A DNA stretch of 36,316 nucleotides from Candidatus Neomicrothrix sp. UBA4542 (GCA_002388005.1 DGLO01000103.1:1-36316), one strand, 5' to 3'; positions 14,193 through 25,349 are shown, counted from the stretch's first letter. The notes: generated from the sequence alone by a model not told the origin. Numbers and translations: made by a program.

Positions 14193-14999
14193 GTGCGCGT
14201 GACTGTTCCTGCTTCCTCAGCCAACATTGGACCAGGTTTTGACTGCCTGGGAGTCGCAGTCAATCTCCCGTTTCATCTGGACGTAGGAGAGCCTCAAGAA
14301 CTTGCCGCGGAGCTTGACGATCATCACCCAGCTACGCAGTCCTTCAAGGAAGCAGGGGGCGCCGGACCGCTGTTCGCTGAAACCTCAATCCCACCTGGAA
14401 AAGGCCTGGGCTTTTCCGGAGCTGCTCGAGTAGCGGGACTCGCCGCAGCCTCTCTACAGCGATCGGGCGCAATCCGATTCCCGGAGTTGTTGATACAAGC
14501 GGGAACTCTTGAGGGTCACTTCGACAACATTGCCTCGTCAATCTACGGCGGAATTACCGTCACGAATAACCAATCGGTCGTGCGGCTTCCTTGCCCTCGG
14601 GATCTCCGTATTGTCGCTTGGATCCCGGACAACAAAACCTCGACGAATCTTTCTCGGAGCCGCCTACCTACGTCCGTTTCCTTTGACGAAGCCGTCACTG
14701 CCGTCGCGCGAAGTTCTTTGTTGGTGGCCGCCATAGCGAACGGTGATCTAGAAGCTATGCGCTCCGCATGCCAGGACAACTTGCATCAACCTACGCGACT
14801 GGCCGACATACCCGAATCAGCTCGAGCCATCGCTTCAGCGTGGGAACACGGGGCTTGCGCCGCTTGGCTAAGCGGTTCAGGACCCACCGTCGCGGCATTC
14901 GTTGAGGTCGACCAGGCTGAAGCACTATCAACGGCATTACCTGATTCCGGACACTGCAAAATTATGGAGGTTGCTCCTTACGGAATCTCCGTTAGCTAG
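14193..14999 (+). CDS. thrB: Homoserine kinase
   Basis: A GHMP-superfamily kinase that phosphorylates homoserine for threonine synthesis. The N-terminus VTVPASSANIGPGFDCLG is diagnostic, the phosphate-binding loop is present as GKGLGFSGAARVAG (near residues 69-82), and the C-terminal motif LSGSGPTVAAF is intact. The usual loop is GLGSSAA; here a Phe and a Gly replace two residues, a mild oddity. At 268 residues it is shorter than the usual 290-310. The GTG start at 14193 is used. thrC is not adjacent, unlike in many actinobacteria. Its stop overlaps the end of leuS by eight bases. Confidence 0.88.
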   Translation: MRVTVPASSANIGPGFDCLGVAVNLPFHLDVGEPQELAAELDDHHPATQSFKEAGGAGPLFAETSIPPGKGLGFSGAARVAGLAAASLQRSGAIRFPELLIQAGTLEGHFDNIASSIYGGITVTNNQSVVRLPCPRDLRIVAWIPDNKTSTNLSRSRLPTSVSFDEAVTAVARSSLLVAAIANGDLEAMRSACQDNLHQPTRLADIPESARAIASAWEHGACAAWLSGSGPTVAAFVEVDQAEALSTALPDSGHCKIMEVAPYGISVS

Positions 15000-17841
15000 C
15001 AACTATGTTGACCAACTTTTTTGGAATAACGATCACTTTTCGAATTTCGGTGCCGCTAAGTAACTCTTGGATCCGATGGTCGGACAAAGCTGCTTCCTGT
15101 AACGCTGTCTCAGTTGCATCGCTCGCAACAACTATTCGGCTCCGGACCTTGCCGTTGACCTGGACCGGCAGCTCAATTGACTCGTCGATAAGGAACGCCG
15201 CGTCGGCCTCAGGGAATCGGGCGTGAACTATCGACCCGCTGTTCCCTAGTCGTTTCCACAACTCTTCAGCTATGTGGGGAACGAGCGGACCCAGCATCAA
15301 CACCAGGTTCTGAGCAACTTCTCGAGACACGGGCGCAGCGCTTCGACTTAGCTCATTGTTGAGCTCGGTTATGCGAGCGATAGCCGAATTAAAACGAAGG
15401 TCTTCCATCGCTTCCCCAACTGCCGCGATGGTGCGATGTAGCAGTCTTTGAAGCGCATCGGGAGGAGCGCTATCAACGACTGTTACCTCTCCAGTATGTT
15501 CATCAACCAAATTCCGCCAAACCCGCTGAAGAAGACGATGCGAGCCAATTACTGACTTCGTTTCCCATGGGCGATCTTGGTCCAGAGGTCCCATAAACAT
15601 CTCGTACAGCCGGAGAGTGTCAGCTCCATACGCCGAGTACATCTCGTCGGGTGTTACAGAATTCTTAAGGGACTTACCCATCTTGCCGAAACTTCTGGTG
15701 ACCGGCGAACCTTCGTAGAAATAACCACCGTCCTGTTCAACGACTTGTTCGGCGTCCACATAGATGCCTCTCTCGTCTTGGTACGCGGCCGCTTGGATAT
15801 AGCCCTGGTTATACAGCCGCTGAAAAGGTTCAGGGCCCGATACATGACCCAAGTCATAGAGGACTTTGTGCCAGAAGCGCGCATACAGCAGGTGAAGTAC
15901 AGCGTGCTCAACCCCTCCCACATAGAGGTCAACACCACCAATTCCCCCATCGGAATTACTCATCCAGTACCGCTCGACAGCCGGATCAACGAACTGTTCC
16001 TCATTACTCGGATCCAAATATCGCAGGTAGTACCAACAGGAGCCCGCCCACTGCGGCATCGTATTGAGCTCCCGCTGGTAGGTGACTTCGCCGTTCCCAA
16101 GATCGTAAGCCGCTGTCACCCACTCAGTGGCACGACCAAGCGGAGGTTCCGGTTCGGAATCTTCATCTAAAGCTCGTGGGGCCCAGTCGATTAACTCCGG
16201 AAGTTGCACAGGTAACTGGTTTTCTGGAACTGCCAACGCCAATCCGGTTTCGTCGTAAACAATCGGGAAGGGTTCACCCCAATAGCGTTGGCGAGAGAAA
16301 AGCCAGTCCCGCAGCTTGTACGTGACAGTTCTGGTCCCATACCCCTCGCGTTCAAGCCAATCGATGATGACTTGTTTCGCGTCGTCGATGTAGAGACCAT
16401 TTAAGAAATCGCTGTTGATTGCCGGGCCATCACCGACGTAGGCCTCTCCGTCAAAATCCGCAGGCGGTTCAACCGTTCGAATGATGTCTATTCCATATTT
16501 TTTGGCGAAATCCCAATCTCGTTGGTCTTCGCCGGGCACGCTCATGACTGCGCCAGTGCCGTATCCCATCAATACATAATCAGCGATAAAGACCGGGACC
16601 TGGAGCCCGTTGACCGGCACCGAACAGTGAGCCCCTAGGTAAACCCCGGTTTTGGTTTGGTTCTCTTGCCGCTCAAGATCAGTCATCTCCGAAACTTGTT
16701 GGCGATAGTTCACAACCGCTTCGTTGGGGGTCGCCGCACCTCCAGTCCACGTCTGTGGCGTGCCTTCCGGCCACATCTCTGGCACCAGAGCATCAACGAG
16801 CGGATGTTCTGGAGCCAGCACCATCGCTGTGGTCCCAAACAAGGTGTCTGGCCGAGTGGTAAAGACTTCGATCATTGGACCGGACGAAGTAGTGAAACGA
16901 ACCTGGGCCCCTTCGGAGCGACCAATCCAATTCCTTTGCATTGTCTTGATGGAATCAGTCCAATCGAGGTGGTCCAAATCTTCGAGCAAACGGTCGGCGT
17001 ACGCTGTAATTCGCATCATCCATTGCTTCATGGGCCGACGGAAAACCGGATGATTACCACGCTCACTGCGGCCTTCCGCTGTGACTTCTTCGTTGGCGAG
17101 AACCGTGCCGAGGGCTGGACACCAGTTCACCGGTGCCTCCCCCAGATATGTCAGCCGCCACTCATCTAACTCTTCACGCCGCTCAACGTCACCCATCTCC
17201 AACCACGGTCGGCCACTGCGAGTGTCCCGCTCTCCGGTTGTAAGCAGTTCTTCGAGTTCAGAAATCGGGCGCGCACGGGCGGCTTCAGTGTCGTACCAGC
17301 TTTGAAAGATTTGAAGGAAAATCCACTGGGTCCAGCGGTAATAGGACACATCAGTTGTTGCAATTGACCGCGTCTTATCATGCCCTAATCCCAAGCGATC
17401 AAGCTGTCTCTGCATGTTCGCGATATTGGTCTCAGTATTTATTCGAGGGTGCTCACCGGTCTGGCGGGCATGTTCTTCTGCTGGTAATCCAAACGCGTCG
17501 AATCCCATCGTATGGAGGACATGATGGCCCGTCATTCTCTTGTACCGCGCGAACACGTCCGTGCCAATGAAGCCAAGGGGGTGACCTACATGCAGCCCTG
17601 CTCCAGACGGATAAGGAAACATGTCCATTATGAACAGCTTCGGGTGGACCTCAACGTCTTGACCTTCACGCGGGCCAAAAGGATTCAGCGCTTCATAGGT
17701 CCCGTCTTCCAACCATTGACGCTGCCATTCAACTTCTATGTGATCGGCGAAGGCAGCGTTATAGCGAAAAGCGGGTTGAAGATCCTCGCTTTCGCTGTCA
17801 GGAGTGGAAGATGACGTGTTCACCGGCCTCAAGGATGCCAC
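14992..17841 (-). CDS. leuS: Leucyl-tRNA synthetase
   Basis: A class Ia aminoacyl-tRNA synthetase of 949 residues that charges tRNA-Leu. The HIGH motif appears as HVGH in PSGAGLHVGHPLG, the KMSKS motif as KMGKS, and the editing-domain threonine-rich block TTRPDTLFG is present in the connective peptide insertion. The C-terminus includes the VQVNGKVRS segment. The frame remains open to 18024, but the GTG at 17841 has AGAGG seven bases upstream and leaves room for the divergent mutA gene; that start is preferred. The terminal codons overlap thrB by eight bases on the opposite strand. Confidence 0.95.
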   Translation of the reverse strand: MASLRPVNTSSSTPDSESEDLQPAFRYNAAFADHIEVEWQRQWLEDGTYEALNPFGPREGQDVEVHPKLFIMDMFPYPSGAGLHVGHPLGFIGTDVFARYKRMTGHHVLHTMGFDAFGLPAEEHARQTGEHPRINTETNIANMQRQLDRLGLGHDKTRSIATTDVSYYRWTQWIFLQIFQSWYDTEAARARPISELEELLTTGERDTRSGRPWLEMGDVERREELDEWRLTYLGEAPVNWCPALGTVLANEEVTAEGRSERGNHPVFRRPMKQWMMRITAYADRLLEDLDHLDWTDSIKTMQRNWIGRSEGAQVRFTTSSGPMIEVFTTRPDTLFGTTAMVLAPEHPLVDALVPEMWPEGTPQTWTGGAATPNEAVVNYRQQVSEMTDLERQENQTKTGVYLGAHCSVPVNGLQVPVFIADYVLMGYGTGAVMSVPGEDQRDWDFAKKYGIDIIRTVEPPADFDGEAYVGDGPAINSDFLNGLYIDDAKQVIIDWLEREGYGTRTVTYKLRDWLFSRQRYWGEPFPIVYDETGLALAVPENQLPVQLPELIDWAPRALDEDSEPEPPLGRATEWVTAAYDLGNGEVTYQRELNTMPQWAGSCWYYLRYLDPSNEEQFVDPAVERYWMSNSDGGIGGVDLYVGGVEHAVLHLLYARFWHKVLYDLGHVSGPEPFQRLYNQGYIQAAAYQDERGIYVDAEQVVEQDGGYFYEGSPVTRSFGKMGKSLKNSVTPDEMYSAYGADTLRLYEMFMGPLDQDRPWETKSVIGSHRLLQRVWRNLVDEHTGEVTVVDSAPPDALQRLLHRTIAAVGEAMEDLRFNSAIARITELNNELSRSAAPVSREVAQNLVLMLGPLVPHIAEELWKRLGNSGSIVHARFPEADAAFLIDESIELPVQVNGKVRSRIVVASDATETALQEAALSDHRIQELLSGTEIRKVIVIPKKLVNIVAS

Positions 17842-17924
17842 GAGATGGCCTCTGTGACGCAGTAACGGCCGATGTATCCGACGCGTCGTGGGTATGACGG
17901 CGATCAGTGGAATACCCTGCTCAC

Positions 17925-19796
17925 ATGCCTGGCGACGATTCTCATCGAATTTCTGGCGACGAGAGCGATATTGGCCTGGAACATCACGATTATGCATCCT
18001 GGGAAGCGGCCGCCAACGCGGCACTCAGAGGTCAAGACCTGAGTTCTCTAACCACCCAAACATTCGATGGCATTGAAAGAGAACCGCTCTATACCCGTGA
18101 GTCACACGGGAGCAAAAATGATCCGGGGCTTCCTGGAAGCTCACCGTTCACCCGTGGTAGCCGCGCCGCGGGAAACGCGTTTGGCTGGGAAGTTCGTCAA
18201 ACACACTTTGCTCTGCGCGATGGAACGAACGAGCGCATTCTCGCTGATCTAGACAATGGTGTGACAGGCATCACCCTACGAGGAGCACCAACCGACCATC
18301 AGTTATTGGCTTCGGTTCTTGAGGGCGTCTCTCTGGACTCAGCTCCAGTTCATCTAGCACCTGGCAGTTCCTTAGAGCAGATAGAGACTCTGATTGCTCT
18401 TTGCAATATTCAGTGCGACGACGTCTCCGTATTAAACAACAACCTGGGCTTAGACCCAATCGGACTGTTGGCACGCACCGGTCGGTCGGTCTTAGAGATT
18501 GAGGAGGAGATCACGCAATGCGCGAATCTCGTGAGCCAGATCTCGAAGTCTCATCCCAACATCCAGGCGATTGCTCTCGATGGCTCCACATGGGCAGATG
18601 CTGGAGCTTCCGATGGTCAAGAACTCGGTGCCGCTCTTTCAACCGGAGTCATGTGGTTACGCGCTCTTACTGCATCTGGACTTTCGCTCGACGAGGCATC
18701 ACAGCAACTCGAATTGACTCTCTCCGCGGGTCCAGATCAGTTCCTAACAACCGCAAAATTTCGGGCCGCACGAGTCTGTTGGGCCAGGATCATCAGTGCC
18801 TCAGGAGGCGATCCCGCGAACGCACCGCTGACTCTTCACGCCACTACAGCGCGTTCAATGATGACGCTCAATGACCCTTGGGTGAATATGTTGCGCACGA
18901 CTACAGCATGCTTCGCTGCGGCGCTAGGCGGAGCGGACGCCGTAACCGTCGAGCCTTTCGACAGTGCCGCAGGACTCTCCGATGACACCGGCTTACGTTT
19001 GGCTCGCAACACCCAACTGATCCTGCAGGAAGAAACGAAGGTGTCATCGGTCATCGACCCAGTCGGCGGCAGCTGGTATCTCGAGGAATTAACCAACGAA
19101 CTCGCTCATGCGGCGTGGAAAACCTTGCAGCAACTCGAAAAGACGGGCGGGATAGCGAGGGCTCTTACATCAGGGTCTTGGCAAGCGTCGATAGCCGAAA
19201 CACGAACGGCTCGGCTGGCAGCATTGGCGGACCGTTCGACCCTAATAACAGGCGCGAACGAATTTCCTGACATAACCGAAGTCAAAATCCATCGAGAACC
19301 AATACCCCAAGAGGCGACCACATCGGTTGGCGAACACAAATGCGAACCTCTTCCCACCTTTCGATGGTCCGCTCCCTTCGAAGAGTTACGAGACGCTGCC
19401 GATTCCGCTGCTCAGCGACCAAGCATCTTTCTTGCAAACTTGGGTGCCGTTATTACCCACACCGCCAGGTCCACATTTGCCAAGAATCTCTTCGAAACGG
19501 GCGGGATCAGGGCGCTAAATAATGATGGGTTTGAAACTCCACCTCGCGCCGCAGAAGCCTTCGCCTCGAGTGGCTGCAAAGTCGCCTGTATCTGTTCATC
19601 AGATGACTTCTATAGCGAGTCAGGACTCGAAACAGCGAGCGCTTTGCGGGCCGCAGGGGCGGAACTTATTTATCTTGCGGGACCTCCCGACGCTCCGATA
19701 AGCAGCACAACTGAAATCGACGGCTTTGTCTATCGTGGATGCAATGTGCTTGATGTTCTGGCGACTGTCCATCGCGCTTTGATCGGCCCAGGTTGA
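17925..19796 (+). CDS. mutA: Methylmalonyl-CoA mutase small (beta) subunit
   Basis: The 623-residue product is the non-catalytic subunit of heterodimeric methylmalonyl-CoA mutase. The central barrel region contains NDPWVNMLRTTTACFAAALGG, AVTVEPFD, the RLARNTQ block and the DPVGGSWYLEELT segment. The C-terminal fold is B12-binding-like, but the cobalamin-binding DxHxxG motif is absent; the equivalent stretch reads LGAVITHTARSTF, as expected for this subunit. The ATG at 17925 is used; an in-frame GTG at 17907 is the alternative, and neither has a clear ribosome site. It starts 84 bases from divergent leuS and ends three bases before mutB, so the two subunits are translationally coupled. Confidence 0.93.
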   Translation: MPGDDSHRISGDESDIGLEHHDYASWEAAANAALRGQDLSSLTTQTFDGIEREPLYTRESHGSKNDPGLPGSSPFTRGSRAAGNAFGWEVRQTHFALRDGTNERILADLDNGVTGITLRGAPTDHQLLASVLEGVSLDSAPVHLAPGSSLEQIETLIALCNIQCDDVSVLNNNLGLDPIGLLARTGRSVLEIEEEITQCANLVSQISKSHPNIQAIALDGSTWADAGASDGQELGAALSTGVMWLRALTASGLSLDEASQQLELTLSAGPDQFLTTAKFRAARVCWARIISASGGDPANAPLTLHATTARSMMTLNDPWVNMLRTTTACFAAALGGADAVTVEPFDSAAGLSDDTGLRLARNTQLILQEETKVSSVIDPVGGSWYLEELTNELAHAAWKTLQQLEKTGGIARALTSGSWQASIAETRTARLAALADRSTLITGANEFPDITEVKIHREPIPQEATTSVGEHKCEPLPTFRWSAPFEELRDAADSAAQRPSIFLANLGAVITHTARSTFAKNLFETGGIRALNNDGFETPPRAAEAFASSGCKVACICSSDDFYSESGLETASALRAAGAELIYLAGPPDAPISSTTEIDGFVYRGCNVLDVLATVHRALIGPG

Positions 19797-19799
19797 ACG

Positions 19800-21977
<2,178 letters not shown>

Positions 21978-21979
21978 CC

Positions 21980-22531
21980 CTACCGCTTCCGGCCAATGTT
22001 CTTCACCTTCTTTTTTGCCCGATTGGCGCGGTAAACCGCGGTCGGGGCGGCCTTGACAACGCCTCGACCAAGGGATTCGTCTGCCGCGTCAAGTTTCGCC
22101 TGGAACCGCTTATGGACCCACAATTTTTCCCCACCCACCTCAATTTGGGACCAAAACTGACTTCGAACGTCAAACTTGGTAGTTCGGGGGATTCTCTTAA
22201 GTAACTCAACGGGTTTCGCTGGCCGCCAGCCCCGGGCTCGGAGTAGTAAGACATCATCTGCGGTAATGGCAATCACCCGATATCGGGCAGTGGTCAAAAC
22301 CGCGACGATTGCGAAAACTACGACGGTGATGGTCACTCCCATCACCAACGAACGAGGGTCCAATACGAGAACCGCAAAGAGGATTACCAAAGCAAAAACG
22401 AGCATCGTAAATGGGTGAAGCCCACCCTGTGCTGGAAGGATCCACTTCACCGACTCACCCGCCTCAAGGAACTTTCCGACTGCGTGAGGGCGCTTTCTGG
22501 TTCTCGCGGTCATCCGTTTAGCTCTACCCAT
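21980..22531 (-). CDS. Membrane protein with PH-like C-terminal domain
   Basis: A 183-residue protein with a very basic N-terminus (residues 1-15), then two adjacent hydrophobic helices (about 43-58 and 62-81), then a soluble domain with strands RYRVIAITADDVLLLRARG and KLWVHKRF reminiscent of the bacterial PH-domain (YdbT-type) membrane proteins. The tail is rich in Lys and Arg. Orientation is probably with both termini in the cytoplasm. It lies between mutB and the cupin gene, on the other strand, and no role in B12 metabolism is evident. Function is unknown. Confidence 0.75.
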   Translation of the reverse strand: MGRAKRMTARTRKRPHAVGKFLEAGESVKWILPAQGGLHPFTMLVFALVILFAVLVLDPRSLVMGVTITVVVFAIVAVLTTARYRVIAITADDVLLLRARGWRPAKPVELLKRIPRTTKFDVRSQFWSQIEVGGEKLWVHKRFQAKLDAADESLGRGVVKAAPTAVYRANRAKKKVKNIGRKR

Positions 22532-22592
22532 ACGCTCTTACCTTTCAGTCCAACCCACCGACGTCAGCCGTTCTTCGGGGCGGTCTACGGCC

Positions 22593-22943
22593 TTACCTAG
22601 AAAGTTCAGCTGCAGGCTTGTTAACCGGTTGAGTCCAGTCCTGCGATGGAATGTCAGTTCCGATGACGAGTCGATGGGTCTGACTGGTGAGTTCGCGATG
22701 TAACCAGCCCGCTGGAGCAGTCAAGCGGCAACCAGGTTTGGCTTCGTAGACGGTGCCATCCTCGGTAGCTAGATTCGCTTCTCCCGAGATCAACCATATG
22801 GCCGCTTTGAACTCGTGCCAGTGCAGTTCGCTGTCCTCCTCAACTTCGGTATCAAACGCGAAGGCGTGAAGACCCATCTTTTGAGCCTCCGCTAGTGCTT
22901 CCTCTTCGGTTATGGGGTCACCTTGCGTGAATGTGAACTCCAT
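22593..22943 (-). CDS. Small cupin-domain protein
   Basis: A 116-residue single-domain cupin. The first cupin motif contains LHWHEF (residues 40-45), and the second segment GCRLTAPAGWLHREL (71-85) supplies the remaining histidine. The metal set is therefore likely His, His, Glu and His. A strong GGGGGG ribosome site precedes the ATG at 22943. Cupins of this size bind metals and small molecules or act as isomerases, dioxygenases or sensors; the sequence does not say which. It ends 61 bases before the PH-like membrane protein on the same strand, so both may be one operon. Across the 172-base gap lies meaB. Confidence 0.8.
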   Translation of the reverse strand: MEFTFTQGDPITEEEALAEAQKMGLHAFAFDTEVEEDSELHWHEFKAAIWLISGEANLATEDGTVYEAKPGCRLTAPAGWLHRELTSQTHRLVIGTDIPSQDWTQPVNKPAAELSR

Positions 22944-22997
22944 AGCTGTCCCCCCTGTGTTCGTCTTGGAAAGATTCTGTCAGACACTGCAGTCATT

Positions 22998-23010
22998 GTC
23001 GTTACACGAC
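22998..23010. promoter_or_regulatory. Short palindrome in the cupin-meaB divergent region
   Basis: GTCGT-TAC-ACGAC at 22998-23010 is a perfect 5-bp inverted repeat with a three-base centre, 55 bases upstream of the cupin start on the minus strand. It could be an operator for the cupin gene. No promoter boxes were recognised next to it, so it could also be chance. Confidence 0.25.
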
Positions 23011-23045
23011 TAAATCTCGACTCATCTCTGACGTACGGCCCGTGT

Positions 23046-23112
23046 TGTTGAGAGTACCGCGGAAACTTTTAAGTCCTATAAGCCGGTGTTGTAACGGCCT
23101 GTACCCTCAACA
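23046..23112 (+). promoter_or_regulatory. Long inverted repeat in the meaB leader, downstream arm next to the start codon
   Basis: TGTTGAGAGTAC at 23046-23057 and GTACCCTCAACA at 23101-23112 are reverse complements at 11 of 12 positions, separated by 43 bases. The downstream arm ends three bases before the GTG start of meaB and so covers its ribosome site. Between the arms lie GCCG...CGGC (23083-23086 and 23095-23098), which could nest as an inner stem, and a TATAAG at 23077-23082. It could be an RNA switch hiding the ribosome site, or a pair of protein-binding half-sites. No cobalamin riboswitch consensus was recognised. Confidence 0.4.
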
Positions 23113-23115
23113 GTT

Positions 23116-24102
23116 GTGCCCTCCATCCCTCCTATATCTGATCTGATCGAAGGTATCCGTTCGTCTGACCGCGCATCGTTGGGGCAAGCGATCACCCTGA
23201 TAGAGAGCAACCACCCCAGCCATCGCTCCAGGGCTCATGATTTGCTTTCCGAGCTTTCGTCTAACGCGGGATCTGCTCATCGAGTCGGCATCACTGGCGT
23301 TCCAGGCGTCGGAAAAAGCACCTTTATAGAGACTCTAGGCAAAACGTTGACGACGAACGGCCACCGGGTCGCGGTTCTCGCCATAGATCCGACGTCATCA
23401 CGCAGTGGCGGTTCGATCCTTGGTGACAAAACTCGGATGTCATCACTGGCAAACGATCCCGCAGCATTCGTCCGCCCCTCCCCAACTTCTGGAGAACTCG
23501 GGGGCGTCAACCGCATGACTAGAGAGACCATTCTCTTGTGCGAGGCTGCAGGCTTCGACGTTGTACTGGTTGAGACCGTTGGAGTGGGTCAGAGCGAAAC
23601 AGTTGTCGCCGACATGGTCGACTTTTTCTTGGTCTTGATGCTTGCCGGCGCAGGCGACGAGCTTCAAGGAATCAAGAAAGGCATTTTGGAACTGGCGGAC
23701 ATGATCGCCGTCAACAAGGCCGACGGTGACAACGCTCAACGTGCCGCTGCAGCAGCACGCGAATACCAAATGGCACTGCATCTCACTGCTCCGTCGTCAC
23801 CTCACTGGACGCCTCCAGTGGTCACCTGCGCCGGTTTAACGGGCGAGGGTGTGGAATCGCTCTGGAGTCACGTTGAAGAGCACCGACGTGTTCTCAGTGA
23901 GGCTGGGGACTTTCAGCGGCGCAGGGAGGAACAGCGCGTCCGTTGGATGTGGTCGATGCTTGACGATCGCCTCTTGGAGGCATTGCGAGTCCACCCCAAG
24001 GTCGGCGAGCTCTTACCAGAACTGGAGTCCCAGGTCCGTTCTCACGACATCACGCCGGGACAGGCCGTGGACACACTTATCGAAGGTTTTTTGCGGCGTT
24101 AG
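23116..24102 (+). CDS. meaB: Methylmalonyl-CoA-mutase-associated GTPase MeaB/ArgK
   Basis: MeaB is a G3E-family GTPase chaperone that gates loading of adenosylcobalamin into methylmalonyl-CoA mutase and protects it from inactivation. The 328-residue product has the P-loop GVTGVPGVGKST near residues 58-69, the ASRSGGS-like switch region SSRSGGSILGDKTRM, the VETVGVGQSE motif of this family, and NKADGDN as the base-recognition motif. The C-terminal dimerisation helix is present. It starts at GTG 23116, 172 bases from the divergent cupin. Its partner genes mutA and mutB lie upstream on the same strand, split off by two minus-strand genes. Confidence 0.95.
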   Translation: MPSIPPISDLIEGIRSSDRASLGQAITLIESNHPSHRSRAHDLLSELSSNAGSAHRVGITGVPGVGKSTFIETLGKTLTTNGHRVAVLAIDPTSSRSGGSILGDKTRMSSLANDPAAFVRPSPTSGELGGVNRMTRETILLCEAAGFDVVLVETVGVGQSETVVADMVDFFLVLMLAGAGDELQGIKKGILELADMIAVNKADGDNAQRAAAAAREYQMALHLTAPSSPHWTPPVVTCAGLTGEGVESLWSHVEEHRRVLSEAGDFQRRREEQRVRWMWSMLDDRLLEALRVHPKVGELLPELESQVRSHDITPGQAVDTLIEGFLRR

Positions 24103-24116
24103 GCCTTTTCATACAA

Positions 24117-24139
24117 CCCAACCGGCCCCTCTGGTTGGG
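24117..24139. terminator. Hairpin between convergent meaB and nrdB
   Basis: CCCAACC at 24117-24123 and GGTTGGG at 24133-24139 form a perfect 7-bp stem with a nine-base loop, 15 bases after the meaB stop and 69 bases before the nrdB stop. It lacks a T-run on either side, so it may terminate weakly in both directions. A separate TTTTTAAAAA lies at 24161-24170. Confidence 0.4.
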
Positions 24140-24207
24140 GGATTGAGATGACGGCGTTCGTTTTTAAAAATAGACGAGAGGCTCGGCCAAAGTTGTTGGT
24201 GACGAAT

Positions 24208-25299
24208 TCAGAAGTCTTCGTCAAAGGCCACGTCGCCTTCGACTCCGACTTGGTAAGCCACCACAGTGCGTTCGAAGAAGTTCGTTAGCTCCTGAACGTC
24301 TTGCAGTTCCATGAAAGCAAATGGATTCTTGGCCCCGTAACGTTTTTTAAGTCCCAACTGCAATAACCGCTGATCCGCAACGAACTCTAAGTAGGTCCGC
24401 GTGTCAGCTGTTGACATCCCGGCAACTCCACCTGAGAGAACGTCTGCCGCGAACTGGCTCTCTACCTCGATCGCTTCCTCAAGCATCTCAACTATGCGAT
24501 TAGACAAATCGTCATCAAACAGGTCGGGCTCCTCATTTCGAATCGTATTTACGACTTCGAACGCGAAGTTCATATGGCAAGACTCATCGCGGAAAACCCA
24601 ATTGGTGCCGGCGGCAAGCCCATTAAGTAACCCTTTGCTGCGGAGGAAATAAACGTAAGCAAATGCTGCAAAGAAAAAGAGCCCCTCAATACACGCGGCA
24701 AAGCAGATCAAGTTCAAAAGAAATTGCTGACGCTCTTCACGCGAACGTAATTCTGCGACATCGTTGATGCTGCTCATCCACTTGAAGCAGAACTCCGCTT
24801 TTTGACGGATGGACGGAATGTTCTCGATAGCAGCAAACGCCTCAGCCCTCTCTTCGACGTCCGGTATGTAGTTATCAAGGAGGGTGAGATAAAACTGAAC
24901 GTGGAGAGCTTCTTCGTACAACTGTCGACTCAAGTACATGCGAGCTTCAGGACTGTTGATGTGCTGATACAGGTTCAACACAAGGTTGTTCGCAACAATC
25001 GAGTCACCCGTTGCAAAGAACGCCACGAGCCGATTTATCAAGTGACGCTCAGCAGGTAGCAAATTTCGATCGAGATCTACCACGTCGTCAGAAAAATCAA
25101 TTTCCTCAACGGTCCAGGTGTTCTTAATGGCATCTCGGTACATGTCGTAAAAGACCGGATACTGCATCGGACGTAACGTCAGGTTGAATCCAGGGTCAAG
25201 GATGTTCCCTGGGGCTCGGATCTTTCGCCCGGTGGCGGATCCCGCCTGTTCAGGCTGCTCTGGGTTTTCGTAGATGTCGTCTGGTTCAGTGAGTGCCAT
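24208..25299 (-). CDS. nrdB: Class I ribonucleotide reductase beta subunit
   Basis: The 363-residue R2 subunit holds the diiron-tyrosyl radical centre. First-shell ligands are readable: Asp99 in GDSIVANN, Glu130 and His133 in YEEALHVQFY, and a second Glu-x2-His in RDESCHMNF; Tyr137, four residues after His133, is the radical tyrosine position, so a canonical class Ia type radical is likely. The C-terminal VAFDEDF tail is the R1-docking peptide. Starts 50 bases after the nrdA stop in one operon, and is followed by a hairpin shared with meaB. It produces deoxyribonucleotides with NrdA. Confidence 0.95.
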   Translation of the reverse strand: MALTEPDDIYENPEQPEQAGSATGRKIRAPGNILDPGFNLTLRPMQYPVFYDMYRDAIKNTWTVEEIDFSDDVVDLDRNLLPAERHLINRLVAFFATGDSIVANNLVLNLYQHINSPEARMYLSRQLYEEALHVQFYLTLLDNYIPDVEERAEAFAAIENIPSIRQKAEFCFKWMSSINDVAELRSREERQQFLLNLICFAACIEGLFFFAAFAYVYFLRSKGLLNGLAAGTNWVFRDESCHMNFAFEVVNTIRNEEPDLFDDDLSNRIVEMLEEAIEVESQFAADVLSGGVAGMSTADTRTYLEFVADQRLLQLGLKKRYGAKNPFAFMELQDVQELTNFFERTVVAYQVGVEGDVAFDEDF

Positions 25300-25349
25300 T
25301 CGGGTGTCGTTTCTAGACTGCAGATCAGGACGGGGAAGCGAGACGGGTT

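Noticed and set aside
15577..16170. 197-residue open frame on the plus strand opposite leuS
   Set aside because: leuS is secure on the minus strand with its signature motifs, and the antisense product has no family features.
22944..23115. Cobalamin riboswitch before meaB, expected from its B12 role
   Set aside because: I saw no conserved B12-box type sequence in the leader; only the inverted repeat and short palindrome are supported.
24161..24170. TTTTTAAAAA as a rho-independent terminator for nrdB or meaB
   Set aside because: It has no adjacent GC-rich stem; the stem at 24117-24139 lies too far away to pair with it as a T-tract.
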